A stretch of DNA of 34,429 nt from Bacteroidia bacterium (GCA_017640445.1 JAEPQQ010000016.1:17419-51847); one strand, 5' to 3'. Shown: positions 1 through 8,235, numbered from the stretch's first letter. The notes: generated from the sequence alone by a model not told the origin. Numbers and translations: made by a program.

Positions 1-146
1 TTTTTTCTTGCCTCTTTTTTAACACGCCCTAACCACTCCCCAATCAGATTCGAACTAGACATACCCTAAACCACAGGATAAGACATTCTTAACGTAGCGG
101 ATATGTGCTGCACTGAGCCAAAACCTGCAGTGCTTGTTTAGTAAAC

Positions 147-2054
147 TTATTTCAGAATCCCCTCAATGGTGTTTTTCGAAACCGCATGGTAGCCGGGTTT
201 GGCTTTTTCATAGACGTTTCTTGCCCACGCGAGGCCATCTTCTGTTTCTGCCAGCGGCTCATACAATGGGGTAAGGAACTTCCGTCGTCCAACCGACGTG
301 AGAAACTTCTCCATGCTTGGATATGCTGCCTTATACTCCAGTGCTATGCAGTGTTGGAACCAATCGCATAGGATTTCGCTGTTTCCGCTAGTGGTGAATC
401 CAAAAGCGTCATCAAGGTCGGCAAGTTGTTCCGTATCTACTTTCGACTTTAAACCTCTTAGGAAATAGAGCCAGTGATGGGTGGTCCAATTATCGGTAGT
501 TAGTTCAGACGCCTTTTTTCCACCCATAAAGGCCTCAATCTGTTCCTCCACCTTGTCAAGCTCGATGGACTGTGGCACCGGTGCATTTGCCGGTAAACCC
601 GGCCCGTAAATCCAGGCCTTGGGTTGAATAGCATTGATTAATGCCGTATCTCCTTTCAGCAAATGATCGTCGAGGTACTTTTCGAACCGCGCTGTATTCA
701 TTGGTTTAAACGCATTCTCGCTAAAGTATTGCTTCAAAAACGCGTCGAACTTTTCTCTGCCAACGGCCTTCTCGATGGTTTGAAGAAAGAAACGCCCCTT
801 CTCGTAAGCGATGTCGGTAAGTCCGTCATCCGGATTTCGGCCGTCCAGCTCTAAGTACAGGTGTGTATCATCTGCATTCCCCTCTTCGGTTAACCGCGCG
901 ATGGTGTGTTTTAAGCCTCCCATTCCGAGCTTTGTTTCCATTTCTTCATACGGCGTTCCGAATACCTTTTCCATAATCCGCTGCTCAAAGTAGACGGTGA
1001 AGCCCTCATTGAGCCAGAAATCGTTCCATGTTTCATTGGTAACCAGGTTACCCGACCATGAATGTGCCAATTCATGAGCGATAAGTGCAACCAGGCTTCG
1101 ATCTCCGGCTATTATGGTTGGTGTGGCAAAGGTCAAGCGGGGGTTTTCCATTCCTCCAAACGGAAAGCTCGGTGGAAGTACAACTACATCGTACTGCCCC
1201 CAGGCATATTTTCCATACAGGGCTTCGGCGCTGTCGATCATGCTTTGCATATCAGTAAACTCCCAAGCACATTTCTCCACCATGTTTGGCTCGGCATAAA
1301 CGCCACAGTTTCTTCCAAGCGACTGAAAGTTCAAATCTCCAACCGTTAACGCTAACAGGTAAGAAGACACTGGTTGATCCATGGTAAACTCATATACACC
1401 GTTCTCGTTTTTGGTTGTACCATTTTGAGCACTCATAAGTGCGATTAATTCGGGGCTGGTAGTGATGCGTGCGCTGTAGGTAAACTTAACACCCGGACTA
1501 TCCTGACACGGAACCCAGGTTCTAGCCAAAATTGCTTGTGACTGGCTAAACAAAAATGGGTGTTCACCGCCTGAAGTTTGCTCAGGAAGCAACCATTGCA
1601 GTGCCTCAGCCGCCGGATCTGTTTTGTAATAGATGGTCACGTACTTGGTAGTAGGCAGGATTTCAATGGCAAGGTCTTGTCCAAAATATTCTACATCATT
1701 AGCCAATGCATATTTGGTTTCTTCTCCATTGTCAAGTTCAATTTTTTCTATGTGAAGCTGTCTGGTATCCAGGTGGAGTGTTTTGCTGTCTTTCTTATTG
1801 TCGAGATCGAGCCTCACTGAACCATGCAATATACGCTGCTCAAAATCAACGGCTAAGTCAAGGTGCATGTGCGTAACGGCTACGTCGTTCGGGTTGCTGA
1901 ACGAATGGGCATCTTTCGCCAACTCAGTGGTTATGTGTTCATCTGTTTCGTTTACCGTTTTAGGGTTTTCGGTATTGTTATTGCAACCAGTTATGATAAA
2001 AAGCAGGACTAAAACAGCTACGGTGCTGAAGCCAAATTTTCTGTTGAAATGCAT
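147..2054 (-). CDS. M1 family aminopeptidase, lipoprotein (LTA4 hydrolase-like)
   Basis: Zinc aminopeptidase of family M1, predicted to trim N-terminal residues from peptides outside the cytoplasm. The N-terminus is a lipoprotein signal: a hydrophobic stretch at residues 11-22 and a lipobox ending at Cys24. The substrate-anchoring motif GGMENP is at 300-305. The zinc site HELAH is at 327-331, with the third ligand Glu350 in WLNEG, 19 residues after the second His as the family requires. The last 120 or so residues resemble the helical C-terminal domain of leukotriene A4 hydrolase-type enzymes. At 635 residues it is the normal length for that subgroup. It is a single-gene unit, divergent from the next gene, with a promoter -7 box about 20 bases upstream. 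The family call is secure; the natural substrate is unknown. Confidence 0.95.
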   Translation of the reverse strand: MHFNRKFGFSTVAVLVLLFIITGCNNNTENPKTVNETDEHITTELAKDAHSFSNPNDVAVTHMHLDLAVDFEQRILHGSVRLDLDNKKDSKTLHLDTRQLHIEKIELDNGEETKYALANDVEYFGQDLAIEILPTTKYVTIYYKTDPAAEALQWLLPEQTSGGEHPFLFSQSQAILARTWVPCQDSPGVKFTYSARITTSPELIALMSAQNGTTKNENGVYEFTMDQPVSSYLLALTVGDLNFQSLGRNCGVYAEPNMVEKCAWEFTDMQSMIDSAEALYGKYAWGQYDVVVLPPSFPFGGMENPRLTFATPTIIAGDRSLVALIAHELAHSWSGNLVTNETWNDFWLNEGFTVYFEQRIMEKVFGTPYEEMETKLGMGGLKHTIARLTEEGNADDTHLYLELDGRNPDDGLTDIAYEKGRFFLQTIEKAVGREKFDAFLKQYFSENAFKPMNTARFEKYLDDHLLKGDTALINAIQPKAWIYGPGLPANAPVPQSIELDKVEEQIEAFMGGKKASELTTDNWTTHHWLYFLRGLKSKVDTEQLADLDDAFGFTTSGNSEILCDWFQHCIALEYKAAYPSMEKFLTSVGRRKFLTPLYEPLAETEDGLAWARNVYEKAKPGYHAVSKNTIEGILK

Positions 2055-2074
2055 TGTCGTCGAATTGTGGGCGT

Positions 2075-2082
2075 CAAATATA
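2075..2082 (-). promoter_or_regulatory. -7 box of the M1 aminopeptidase gene
   Basis: On the minus strand this reads TATATTTG, an exact match to the Bacteroidota -7 element TAnnTTTG, about 20 bases before the start codon. No clear TTG -33 element lies at the usual distance, so the promoter may be weak or activator-dependent. Confidence 0.5.
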
Positions 2083-2160
2083 GCATGGTGGCAATAAAAG
2101 ACTGTTTATAACGTTCACTGCGTAACCAGAAATTTAATTATGCAAAGTGAACAGATTGTA

Positions 2161-2168
2161 TAATTTTG
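2161..2168 (+). promoter_or_regulatory. -7 box of the Tyr/Asp-rich protein gene
   Basis: TAATTTTG matches TAnnTTTG exactly and lies 16 bases before the start codon at 2185. The -33 element is poor. A six-base inverted pair, TGCAAA (2141-2146) and TTTGCA (2165-2170), flanks and overlaps the box and could be an operator or chance. Confidence 0.5.
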
Positions 2169-2184
2169 CACAACTTGTTAAGAC

Positions 2185-3072
2185 ATGGATAAAAAAATTA
2201 GACTTACACAACACCTAAATTTTCAGTGGATGAAAGCCCTGTTGCTCTCAGCTACTTTTGTTTTAGGTACCGCCGTTGTTGGTTACAGTCAGGTCGAAGA
2301 TGGATATGGTGATTATTCTGACGACTACGGTGACTATTCAGGTGACGATTATAACAGTGACTATAGCAGCGACGGATATGACGACTACGGCAATCCAGAC
2401 TCAAACGCATCAGACGGTTACTCTGATGACTATTCTGACGACTACTCCGAAAGTGATTATGGATACGGCGACTATGGTAGCGGTAGTAGTACAAAAGAAG
2501 AATTTGTTCCAAGAAAGATCGTACGTAAACCTTATGTACGTTTTGTTCCTCCTTACGATTCCATGCGTGAGTTGGTTTTATACAAGGCAGTAATTGATGT
2601 AAAAGACCACGAAGGCTATGAAGTAGAGATTGACACAATTAACTTCCGTACGCACCAGTGGTTAGAGGCTGAATATGGTAAGAATTTGAAGAAATTCCTC
2701 ACCATGGACGGAATCAACGAGAATGCGGGTGAAATGGAGTATAAAATTAAGATTCATGGTACCTTCCCTTGTGAAATCAAACCAAATGAATTCACTACCG
2801 TGCGAAATGGAAATGTGGAATACGATATGGAAATTCGGGTACGTGATGGGCGTTACCGCTATACGGTGAAGAACCTGGTTCACGTGGCTGACCCAATACC
2901 TGGTGAGCCGAAAGGCGAACGGACGTATTTTGAATATTTAATGAAAAGCGACGATGACGTTCGTGAAAATGACAAAGTTCTACGCGCGGCTGATCGGAAG
3001 ATCAATGCAATGATGGACGAATTGATGAAACTTTGTCAAACTTCACCCATCGAAGAAGAAGACGACTGGTAG
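2185..3072 (+). CDS. Secreted Tyr/Asp/Gly/Ser-rich protein with DUF4468-like C-terminal domain
   Basis: Predicted exported protein of unknown function. A hydrophobic signal segment runs from about residue 18 to 33, with likely cleavage after Ser35. Met16 (2230) would give a more typical short signal peptide, but the promoter box only 16 bases before 2185 fits the first Met. Residues 39-102 are a low-complexity tract built of Tyr, Asp, Ser and Gly in short units such as DYGDYS, so acidic, aromatic and probably disordered. The rest is a folded domain. Its segment around 219-227 (VRDGRYRYT) and the following helix resemble the DUF4468 (TBP-like fold) family of Bacteroidota. The gene ends in a strong terminator. 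The domain call is by recognition of the motif only; the role is not known. Confidence 0.75.
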   Translation: MDKKIRLTQHLNFQWMKALLLSATFVLGTAVVGYSQVEDGYGDYSDDYGDYSGDDYNSDYSSDGYDDYGNPDSNASDGYSDDYSDDYSESDYGYGDYGSGSSTKEEFVPRKIVRKPYVRFVPPYDSMRELVLYKAVIDVKDHEGYEVEIDTINFRTHQWLEAEYGKNLKKFLTMDGINENAGEMEYKIKIHGTFPCEIKPNEFTTVRNGNVEYDMEIRVRDGRYRYTVKNLVHVADPIPGEPKGERTYFEYLMKSDDDVRENDKVLRAADRKINAMMDELMKLCQTSPIEEEDDW

Positions 3073-3094
3073 CCAACCTATGGCTTTTATCAAT

Positions 3095-3132
3095 AGCCCT
3101 ATGCCAAGAATCAATTGGCATAGGGCTTTTTT
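3095..3132 (+). terminator. Strong intrinsic terminator
   Basis: A perfect 13-base-pair stem (AGCCCTATGCCAA with its complement) closes a 7-base loop and is followed by a run of seven T. It ends the transcript from 2185 and lies just before the Dps gene. Confidence 0.92.
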
Positions 3133-3146
3133 GTTGGTGAACTTTG
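3115..3146 (+). promoter_or_regulatory. Candidate promoter of dps
   Basis: TTG at 3115-3117 and GAACTTTG at 3139-3146 (seven of eight to TAnnTTTG) are separated by 21 bases, at the long end of the allowed range. The start codon is 22 bases downstream. The -33 element would lie inside the descending arm of the preceding terminator hairpin. Confidence 0.4.
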
Positions 3147-3168
3147 AAGTAGTTAAAAAACACCAACT

Positions 3169-3639
3169 ATGTCAGTAACAACAACAGGCCTCAGAAAAAA
3201 CGACATTGGCCAGGTCGTAGAAAAACTAAACAACCTCTTGTCTTCTTATCAGGTGTATTACCAAAACCTGAGAGGTTATCACTGGAACATTGTCGGTAAA
3301 GACTTCTTTGAACTTCATCTAAAATTTGAAGAGTTCTACAACAACGTTCAAGTAAAAATTGATGAAGTTGCCGAGCGTATTCTTACCCTGGAAGCAACTC
3401 CAATGCACAGCTACACGCAGTATCTTAAGCACAGTGAGGTTGCTATCCACGAGAATGTAACTGATGGCGCCGAAGCCGTTGATCAGATACGCATTCAGCT
3501 TGAACAGCTGGTATCGCAACAACGCAACGTTCTAACATTGGCAGACGATTGCAATGACATCGCTACTTCTGACTTGATGACCCAGTATATCTCAGAGCAG
3601 GAGAAAACCATCTGGATGCTGAAGTCCTTCTTGTCTTAG
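3169..3639 (+). CDS. dps: Dps family ferritin-like protein
   Basis: DNA-protecting mini-ferritin that oxidises iron with hydrogen peroxide and stores it in a 12-subunit shell. The intersubunit ferroxidase residues are all present with family spacing: His38, His50, Asp65 and Glu69 in the IDEVAER segment, matching the pattern of Listeria Dps (31, 43, 58, 62). At 156 residues it is the usual length. There is no long Lys-rich N-terminal tail, so DNA binding by that route is not apparent. It is a single-gene unit between two hairpins and likely induced by oxidative or starvation stress, though no regulator site was recognised. Identification as Dps rather than a bacterioferritin rests on these spacings. 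Confidence 0.95.
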   Translation: MSVTTTGLRKNDIGQVVEKLNNLLSSYQVYYQNLRGYHWNIVGKDFFELHLKFEEFYNNVQVKIDEVAERILTLEATPMHSYTQYLKHSEVAIHENVTDGAEAVDQIRIQLEQLVSQQRNVLTLADDCNDIATSDLMTQYISEQEKTIWMLKSFLS

Positions 3640-3673
3640 GCGATTTTTCGCAACCTTTGATCTAAGAATATAC

Positions 3674-3697
3674 CAGCATTTTAAATGCTGCGTTTCT
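3674..3697 (+). terminator. Probable terminator of dps
   Basis: CAGCATT and AATGCTG form a perfect 7-base-pair stem with a TTA loop, 35 bases after the dps stop. The following tract (CGTTTCT) is only moderately T-rich, so termination may be partial. Confidence 0.45.
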
Positions 3698-3713
3698 ACT
3701 TCCACAGCTTCGT

Positions 3714-3733
3714 CATTTTACCCGTGTAAAATG
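3714..3733 (+). repeat. Perfect inverted repeat between dps and the DUF2723 gene
   Basis: CATTTTAC, a CCGT loop, and GTAAAATG form a perfect 8-base-pair dyad. It sits about 30-50 bases upstream of the -33 region of the DUF2723 promoter. It has no T tract of its own, so an operator or a secondary dps terminator hairpin are both possible. Confidence 0.4.
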
Positions 3734-3761
3734 GGATATTTCGCGATATACACCGGATGGC

Positions 3762-3791
3762 TTTAAGGTGTGAAAAAAAGAAATATTTTTG
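3762..3791 (+). promoter_or_regulatory. Promoter of the DUF2723 gene
   Basis: TATTTTTG at 3784-3791 matches TAnnTTTG exactly. TTTA at 3762-3765, 18 bases upstream, is a partial -33 element. Transcription would begin near 3797, which places the upstream in-frame GTG at 3770 outside the mRNA and supports ATG 3815 as the true start. Confidence 0.6.
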
Positions 3792-3814
3792 TGACGACAA
3801 ACACACGAGAGAAT

Positions 3815-6800
3815 ATGATTAAGTACAAATTGTGGAATAACATTCTGGGGTGGGCCAGTTTCGCTGTTGGAATGGTTGTATATAGCCTTACCGTAGAACC
3901 CTCCGTACCTCTTTGGGATTGTGGGGAGTTTATTTCCGCTTCATACAGTTTACAGGTTGTTCACCCTCCGGGAGCGCCTTTTTTCCTGCTTCTTGGTCGA
4001 CTGTTCTCCTTGTTTGCCATGGGCGACCTGGCTAACGTTGCCATGGCTGTTAACATGCTTTCCGTAGTAGCGAGTGCCCTAACCGTTGGGTTTACCTTCT
4101 GGATTATAACACACCTTGCCGTAAAAATGCTTGGTTTAAACGTTGAGAATCCCGAAGTGTCTCTGGGTAACGGAATTGCTATTTTTGGTTCTGGTTTGGT
4201 AGGTGCTCTGGCGCTTACCTTCATGGACACGTTCTGGTTTAGTGCTGTTGAGGCCGAGGTATATGCCTCTTCCTCTTTTTTCACCGCACTATCGTTCTGG
4301 GGAATTCTGAAATGGGAGAGCAATAAAAGCAAACCTACATCCGATCGATGGTTGATCTTCATCGCCTATATGATTGGGTTGTCCATTGGACTTCACCTGT
4401 TGAACTTACTTGTTGTTCCAGCAATTGTTCTGTATTACTTCTTTAATCGATTTGAAGTAAATCGAGCCAATATCATCAAAGCACTGGTTGTTGGTGGTGG
4501 TTCACTTGTGTTGATCAACTGGGTAATTATTCCGGGCCTTCCACAGGTAGCGGCTACCATCGATAAACTGTTCGTTAACGGTATGGGGCTACCCTTCAAC
4601 TCAGGGGTAATTTTCACCGTGGCACTTGTTTTTGCTTTGGTTACTATTGCAATTCGATACACTGCACGTTTGAAACAATCTCACCTGGGAATTAAACTTG
4701 GTGGGGTTAAACTTTCCATCCAAACCGGTCTTGCAAATCTGTTTCTTCTGTGTTTAGCCTATGTTCTAATTGGATACAGCTCCTATTCAATGGTGGTAAT
4801 CCGATCGTTGGCAGAACCAGCCATTGATATGAACGACCCGGAAGATGCGTACAGTTTGTTGAGCTATATTAAACGTGAGCAATATGGAAGTCGGCCTTTA
4901 TTCAAAGGGCCTTACTACATGGCTCGTCCAATCGACTACAAAGATGGCTCTGCCACTTACCGACGAGGAGAAGACAAGTATGAGCACACGGGATACCGCA
5001 TCGACTACGTATGGGACGAAAAAGATGAGACCATCTTCCCACGGATGGGTGACTTAACCGACAAAAAGCAAGGTTTTAAGTTTTGGTACAAAGAACGTAA
5101 GTCTACAGACGCCGCCGGAAACGAAACCATCAAGATGCCTAGTTTCAACCAAAACATCAAGTTTATGATGGATTATCAAATTGGTTGGATGTACTGGCGA
5201 TATTTTTTCTGGAATTTTGGTGGAAGACAAAGTGATATCCAAAACGTTGACAATAACATTCACGAAGGAAACTGGCTAAGTGGTATCGACTTTATCGATA
5301 AAAGGAGAATCGGTACACAGAAGGACGTGCCTTCATCTCTTTCGAGCAATAAGGCCCGAAACAAGTATTACCTGATTCCGTTCCTGCTTGGTATAATTGG
5401 CTTGGTATTCCAGTTTAACCGCCAAAAACGCGATGCTACCGTAATCACGTTGTTGTTCTTTATGACTGGTCTGGCGATTGTTCTCTACCTGAATCAACCT
5501 CCGCTGGAACCTCGTGAACGTGACTACGCCTCTGTAGGGTCATTCCAGACGTTCTGTATATGGATTGGGCTTGCCGTGTTGGCTATAACCGAGTTACTCA
5601 AGCGTTATGTACCGCTTAATCTGGCAGCAACCATTGCGACTGTTCTTTGTTTAACCGCTCCATACCTGATGGGAACCCAAAACTGGGATGATCACGATCG
5701 TTCTGATCGATACCTTGGTATCAGCTTTGCGAAAAACTACTTAAACTCATGTGAGAAAAATGCCATTCTGTTTACGAATGGTGACAACGATACCTACCCA
5801 CTGTGGTACGCACAAAACGTTGAGGGTATTCGAACTGATGTTCGAATCATCAACCTGAGCTTATTGAGCACAGAGTACTATGCTCAGGCCCTCGTACGCA
5901 AGTACTACGCTTCTGAACCCTTGCCGATGTCTATCATTCCAAGAGAGAAGTTGAAAGAAGGTGAACGGGATATGATTTCTTACAACCCGCAAAACAAGTA
6001 CTTCGAGCAATCCACCTCACACCCGCTTTCTGAAATCCTGGATTTCGTGGTAAGCGACGATGACCGTAAAAAAGCCCGAAGCCCTTATGTGCGCGACGGT
6101 GACCTGGAAAACTACCTACCTGCACGGAAGGTGTACATCAAGGTTGACAAGGCCAAAGTGCTCGCTTCTGGAACCGTTCAGGAAAAAGATTCTGCCAAAA
6201 TTGTAGACTATATGACGTTTGGCCTGAATACACGTCTTCTGAAAGGAAGCATAGTGATGTTAGATATTATTGCAACCAATGCCGAACGAGGCTGGGAGCG
6301 ACCAATTTACTTCACCACCACGACAGGCGATGACACCTATGCCAATATGGAGTCGTATTTCCGTCACGAAGGTTTAACCTATCGATTGGTTCCGTTGAAG
6401 TCTAATTGGGGACGTGACCGAGGCCTGATCGACAAGGATCTGCTGTATAAACGACTAATGGAAGACTTCGTTTGGGGTAACATGGATAAAGGAACGATGT
6501 TCCTTGACCACAAGGCTACTTTGGTTCCAAGAAATCTGCGTGTTCTATTTGTTCAGGTAGCTCAACGCTATCTGTCGGAAGGCAACGAAGAACGAGCCAA
6601 GGCGTTGATCAACAAATCGCTAGAAGTAATTCCTGAGTCGATTTTGCCTATGGACAATTACGTACGAACGTATTACATCGACATGCTGAACAACGTGGGC
6701 GAAACAGAAAAAGCCAATGCAATGTTAGCTCAGGCTGCTAAAGACGTAGAAGAGCAAACCAACTATTTCTTTGCTATGCGAAAGGATACACGAGATAAGC

Positions 6801-6958
6801 GAATCCGTCAATCAGCCGACAACAAGCTTATCGGGTCCGGTAGAGGTGATGGCCTGGATGGCGATATACGTCAACTGAAAGGACTGGCTATCCGAATGAA
6901 GGATTCTACATCTCAAAATGCCATGGAGCAACTTGAAAAGCTTTTCCCACGGAATTAA
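3815..6958 (+). CDS. DUF2723 family polytopic membrane protein with helical C-terminal domain
   Basis: Large inner-membrane protein of the DUF2723 family, which includes human TMEM260, a protein O-mannosyltransferase; a GT-C-type glycosyltransferase role here is inference. From ATG 3815 it has 1047 residues. Helix 1 is followed by the signature WDCGEF at 34-39 and HPPGAPFF at 50-57, where a catalytic Asp/Glu of a GT-C enzyme would lie in the first periplasmic loop. About ten to twelve hydrophobic segments follow, broken by a soluble insertion (about 345-520) and a second conserved segment containing LEPRERDY and NGDNDTYPLWY. The C-terminal 130 residues are helical and TPR-like. A GTG 45 bases upstream is possible but overlaps the promoter. 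A strong terminator follows. Any link to glycosylation of T9SS cargo is untested. Confidence 0.88.
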   Translation: MIKYKLWNNILGWASFAVGMVVYSLTVEPSVPLWDCGEFISASYSLQVVHPPGAPFFLLLGRLFSLFAMGDLANVAMAVNMLSVVASALTVGFTFWIITHLAVKMLGLNVENPEVSLGNGIAIFGSGLVGALALTFMDTFWFSAVEAEVYASSSFFTALSFWGILKWESNKSKPTSDRWLIFIAYMIGLSIGLHLLNLLVVPAIVLYYFFNRFEVNRANIIKALVVGGGSLVLINWVIIPGLPQVAATIDKLFVNGMGLPFNSGVIFTVALVFALVTIAIRYTARLKQSHLGIKLGGVKLSIQTGLANLFLLCLAYVLIGYSSYSMVVIRSLAEPAIDMNDPEDAYSLLSYIKREQYGSRPLFKGPYYMARPIDYKDGSATYRRGEDKYEHTGYRIDYVWDEKDETIFPRMGDLTDKKQGFKFWYKERKSTDAAGNETIKMPSFNQNIKFMMDYQIGWMYWRYFFWNFGGRQSDIQNVDNNIHEGNWLSGIDFIDKRRIGTQKDVPSSLSSNKARNKYYLIPFLLGIIGLVFQFNRQKRDATVITLLFFMTGLAIVLYLNQPPLEPRERDYASVGSFQTFCIWIGLAVLAITELLKRYVPLNLAATIATVLCLTAPYLMGTQNWDDHDRSDRYLGISFAKNYLNSCEKNAILFTNGDNDTYPLWYAQNVEGIRTDVRIINLSLLSTEYYAQALVRKYYASEPLPMSIIPREKLKEGERDMISYNPQNKYFEQSTSHPLSEILDFVVSDDDRKKARSPYVRDGDLENYLPARKVYIKVDKAKVLASGTVQEKDSAKIVDYMTFGLNTRLLKGSIVMLDIIATNAERGWERPIYFTTTTGDDTYANMESYFRHEGLTYRLVPLKSNWGRDRGLIDKDLLYKRLMEDFVWGNMDKGTMFLDHKATLVPRNLRVLFVQVAQRYLSEGNEERAKALINKSLEVIPESILPMDNYVRTYYIDMLNNVGETEKANAMLAQAAKDVEEQTNYFFAMRKDTRDKRIRQSADNKLIGSGRGDGLDGDIRQLKGLAIRMKDSTSQNAMEQLEKLFPRN

Positions 6959-6978
6959 GACAATTCAACAACATGATA

Positions 6979-7006
6979 AAAACCCCGGTTAACCGGGGTT
7001 TTGTTT
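6979..7006 (+). terminator. Intrinsic terminator after the DUF2723 gene
   Basis: AAAACCCCGGTT and AACCGGGGTTTT are perfectly complementary and adjacent (the central bases form the loop), followed by GTTTT. It lies 20 bases after the stop codon and 10 before rlmB. Confidence 0.85.
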
Positions 7007-7016
7007 TCTTAAGCCT

Positions 7017-7763
7017 ATGCAACGCAAACAAAAGACAAAGCCTAATAAGCAATTGATCTACGGACTTCATGCCGTAATTGAGGCAATACAGGCGGGAAAG
7101 GAATTCGAGCGTATTTACATCTTAAAAGGTGAAAAAGGCGACTTGTTTAACGAACTGGCGGCGCTCATAAAGAAGAATCGCCTGCCGGTACATCAGGTTC
7201 CAATTCACAAACTAAACCGGCTTACGCGTGGCAACCATCAGGGAGCGGTTGCCTTCCTTTCTATTATTCCTAACGTTTCCATTGGGGAGATCATAACGCG
7301 CACCTTTGAACAGGGAGAAGACCCTAAGATTTTAGTCTTGGATGGCGTAACCGACGTACGGAACTTTGGTGCGCTGAGTAGGTCGGCACTGGCCTTTGGA
7401 TTTCATGCCGTTGTAGTTCCTCATAAAGGTTCCGCCATGATTCATCAGGATGCTGTAAAGGCTTCTGCCGGAGCCCTCATGAAAATACCTGTTGCCAAGG
7501 TTTCTCAACTGGGAAGAAGCCTCGTTGAAATGAAAGACTTCGGGCTCAAGATTGTTGGTATAACAGAAAAGGCAACCGACGATATTTCAAGCTTTAAAAC
7601 CGACCAACCGATGGCGTTGGTGCTGGGTAATGAAGAAACTGGTATATATCCGGGCAATCTGGAGTTGTGCGATGCTACCTACCGAATCCGTATTTCGGAC
7701 GAAATTGATTCATTAAACGTGTCAGTAGCTGGTGCAATTTCGATGTATCAAACCACAATTTAG
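7017..7763 (+). CDS. rlmB: 23S rRNA (guanosine-2'-O-)methyltransferase RlmB (TrmH/SpoU family)
   Basis: SAM-dependent 2'-O-methyltransferase of the SpoU/TrmH superfamily with a deep trefoil knot. Residues 12-90 form the RNA-binding substrate domain, including the typical IYGLHAVIEAI start and a GNHQGAVA segment. The three SpoU motifs are intact: motif 1 around DVRNFGALSRSA (113-124, with Asn116), motif 2 LVLGNEETGI (201-210) and motif 3 DSLNVSVAGA (231-240, with Asn234). At 248 residues it is full length for RlmB, which methylates G2251 of 23S rRNA in E. coli. Paralogues that modify tRNA share these motifs, so the exact target is not proven. It follows a terminator closely, and no convincing promoter was seen between them. 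Confidence 0.9.
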   Translation: MQRKQKTKPNKQLIYGLHAVIEAIQAGKEFERIYILKGEKGDLFNELAALIKKNRLPVHQVPIHKLNRLTRGNHQGAVAFLSIIPNVSIGEIITRTFEQGEDPKILVLDGVTDVRNFGALSRSALAFGFHAVVVPHKGSAMIHQDAVKASAGALMKIPVAKVSQLGRSLVEMKDFGLKIVGITEKATDDISSFKTDQPMALVLGNEETGIYPGNLELCDATYRIRISDEIDSLNVSVAGAISMYQTTI

Positions 7764-7837
7764 GGCAAATTCGGCCTCTTAAATAGACAGAATCGGCTAA
7801 ACAAGTCAGTCAATTTATAGTCTTAATGTTGCAATGT

Positions 7838-7850
7838 GTTGACTGTCAAC
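7838..7850 (+). promoter_or_regulatory. Palindromic candidate operator upstream of the DUF2795 gene
   Basis: GTTGAC-T-GTCAAC is a perfect 6+1+6 palindrome. Its left part also pairs with CAGTCAA at 7807-7813. It lies about 55 bases upstream of the -33 element of the promoter at 7906-7935. No regulator is assigned. Confidence 0.35.
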
Positions 7851-7858
7851 GATTTAAG

Positions 7859-7893
7859 TTTTGGTTTCATTTTTGTTATTTATTTTGAACCAA
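7859..7893 (+). repeat. Imperfect inverted repeat in the rlmB-DUF2795 spacer
   Basis: TTTGGTTTCA and TGAACCAAA pair over nine bases with one bulge, around a 17-base AT-rich loop. It is about 95-130 bases after the rlmB stop. It could end the rlmB transcript weakly or act as a regulatory site; no T tract follows directly. Confidence 0.3.
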
Positions 7894-7905
7894 ACAATAA
7901 TTCAC

Positions 7906-7935
7906 TTGTTTTTTTCGTATAGAAAAATAATTTTC
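7906..7935 (+). promoter_or_regulatory. Probable promoter of the DUF2795 gene
   Basis: TTG at 7906-7908, a 19-base spacer, and TAATTTTC at 7928-7935 (seven of eight to TAnnTTTG). The start codon is 31 bases further, leaving a short leader. Confidence 0.5.
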
Positions 7936-7966
7936 GCGTGATATTAGAACCAATAGTTAGACGATT

Positions 7967-8188
7967 ATGTATTGGACATTAGAATTAGCTTCGTACTTAG
8001 ACGACGCTCCCTGGCCTGCGAGCAAGGATGAATTGATCGATTATGGAATTCGATCAGGTGCGCCACTTGAAGTGATTGAAAACCTCCAGGAATTAGAAGA
8101 CGACGGAGAACCGTTCGAATCGATTGAAGAGGTTTGGAGCGAATACCCAACCGCTGACGATTACTTCTTTAACGAAGACGAGTTGTAA
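7967..8188 (+). CDS. Small acidic DUF2795-type protein
   Basis: A 73-residue acidic cytosolic protein of a family widespread and strongly conserved in Bacteroidota. Recognisable segments are the start MYWTLELASYL, the APWPASKDELIDY motif, and the acidic end with NEDEL. The central part LEVIENLQELEDDGEPFESIEEVW is helical. It matches the DUF2795 type, for which no biochemical function is established. It has its own promoter and a strong terminator, so it is a stand-alone unit. Its conservation and separate control suggest a general housekeeping or regulatory role, but that is inference. Confidence 0.88.
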   Translation: MYWTLELASYLDDAPWPASKDELIDYGIRSGAPLEVIENLQELEDDGEPFESIEEVWSEYPTADDYFFNEDEL

Positions 8189-8210
8189 GCACTCGTAACA
8201 TAAGATTTTG

Positions 8211-8235
8211 AAACCGGGTAATGCCCGGTTTTTTT
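8211..8235 (+). terminator. Terminator between convergent genes
   Basis: AAACCGGG and CCCGGTTT form a GC-rich 8-base-pair stem around a TAATG loop, followed by T residues on the plus strand. On the minus strand the stem is followed only by a short T-poor tract, so it works best for the DUF2795 gene. It reaches the stop codon of the opposing hydrolase gene. Confidence 0.85.

Noticed and set aside
45..60. tRNA T-loop-like GATTCGAAC near the left edge
   Set aside because: The flanking bases do not form a T stem on either strand, and no acceptor or anticodon arm is present.
110..133. GCACTG/CAGTGC inverted pair after the aminopeptidase stop
   Set aside because: Only six base pairs with a 12-base loop and no T tract on the relevant strand; not a credible terminator.
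2276..2593. Plus-strand frame rich in Thr and Met within the Tyr/Asp tract
   Set aside because: It is a shifted frame of the low-complexity codons of the real gene at 2185.
3770..3814. GTG start 45 bases before the DUF2723 ATG
   Set aside because: It lies upstream of an exact TAnnTTTG box and the family normally starts at the sequence beginning MIKYKLWNN.
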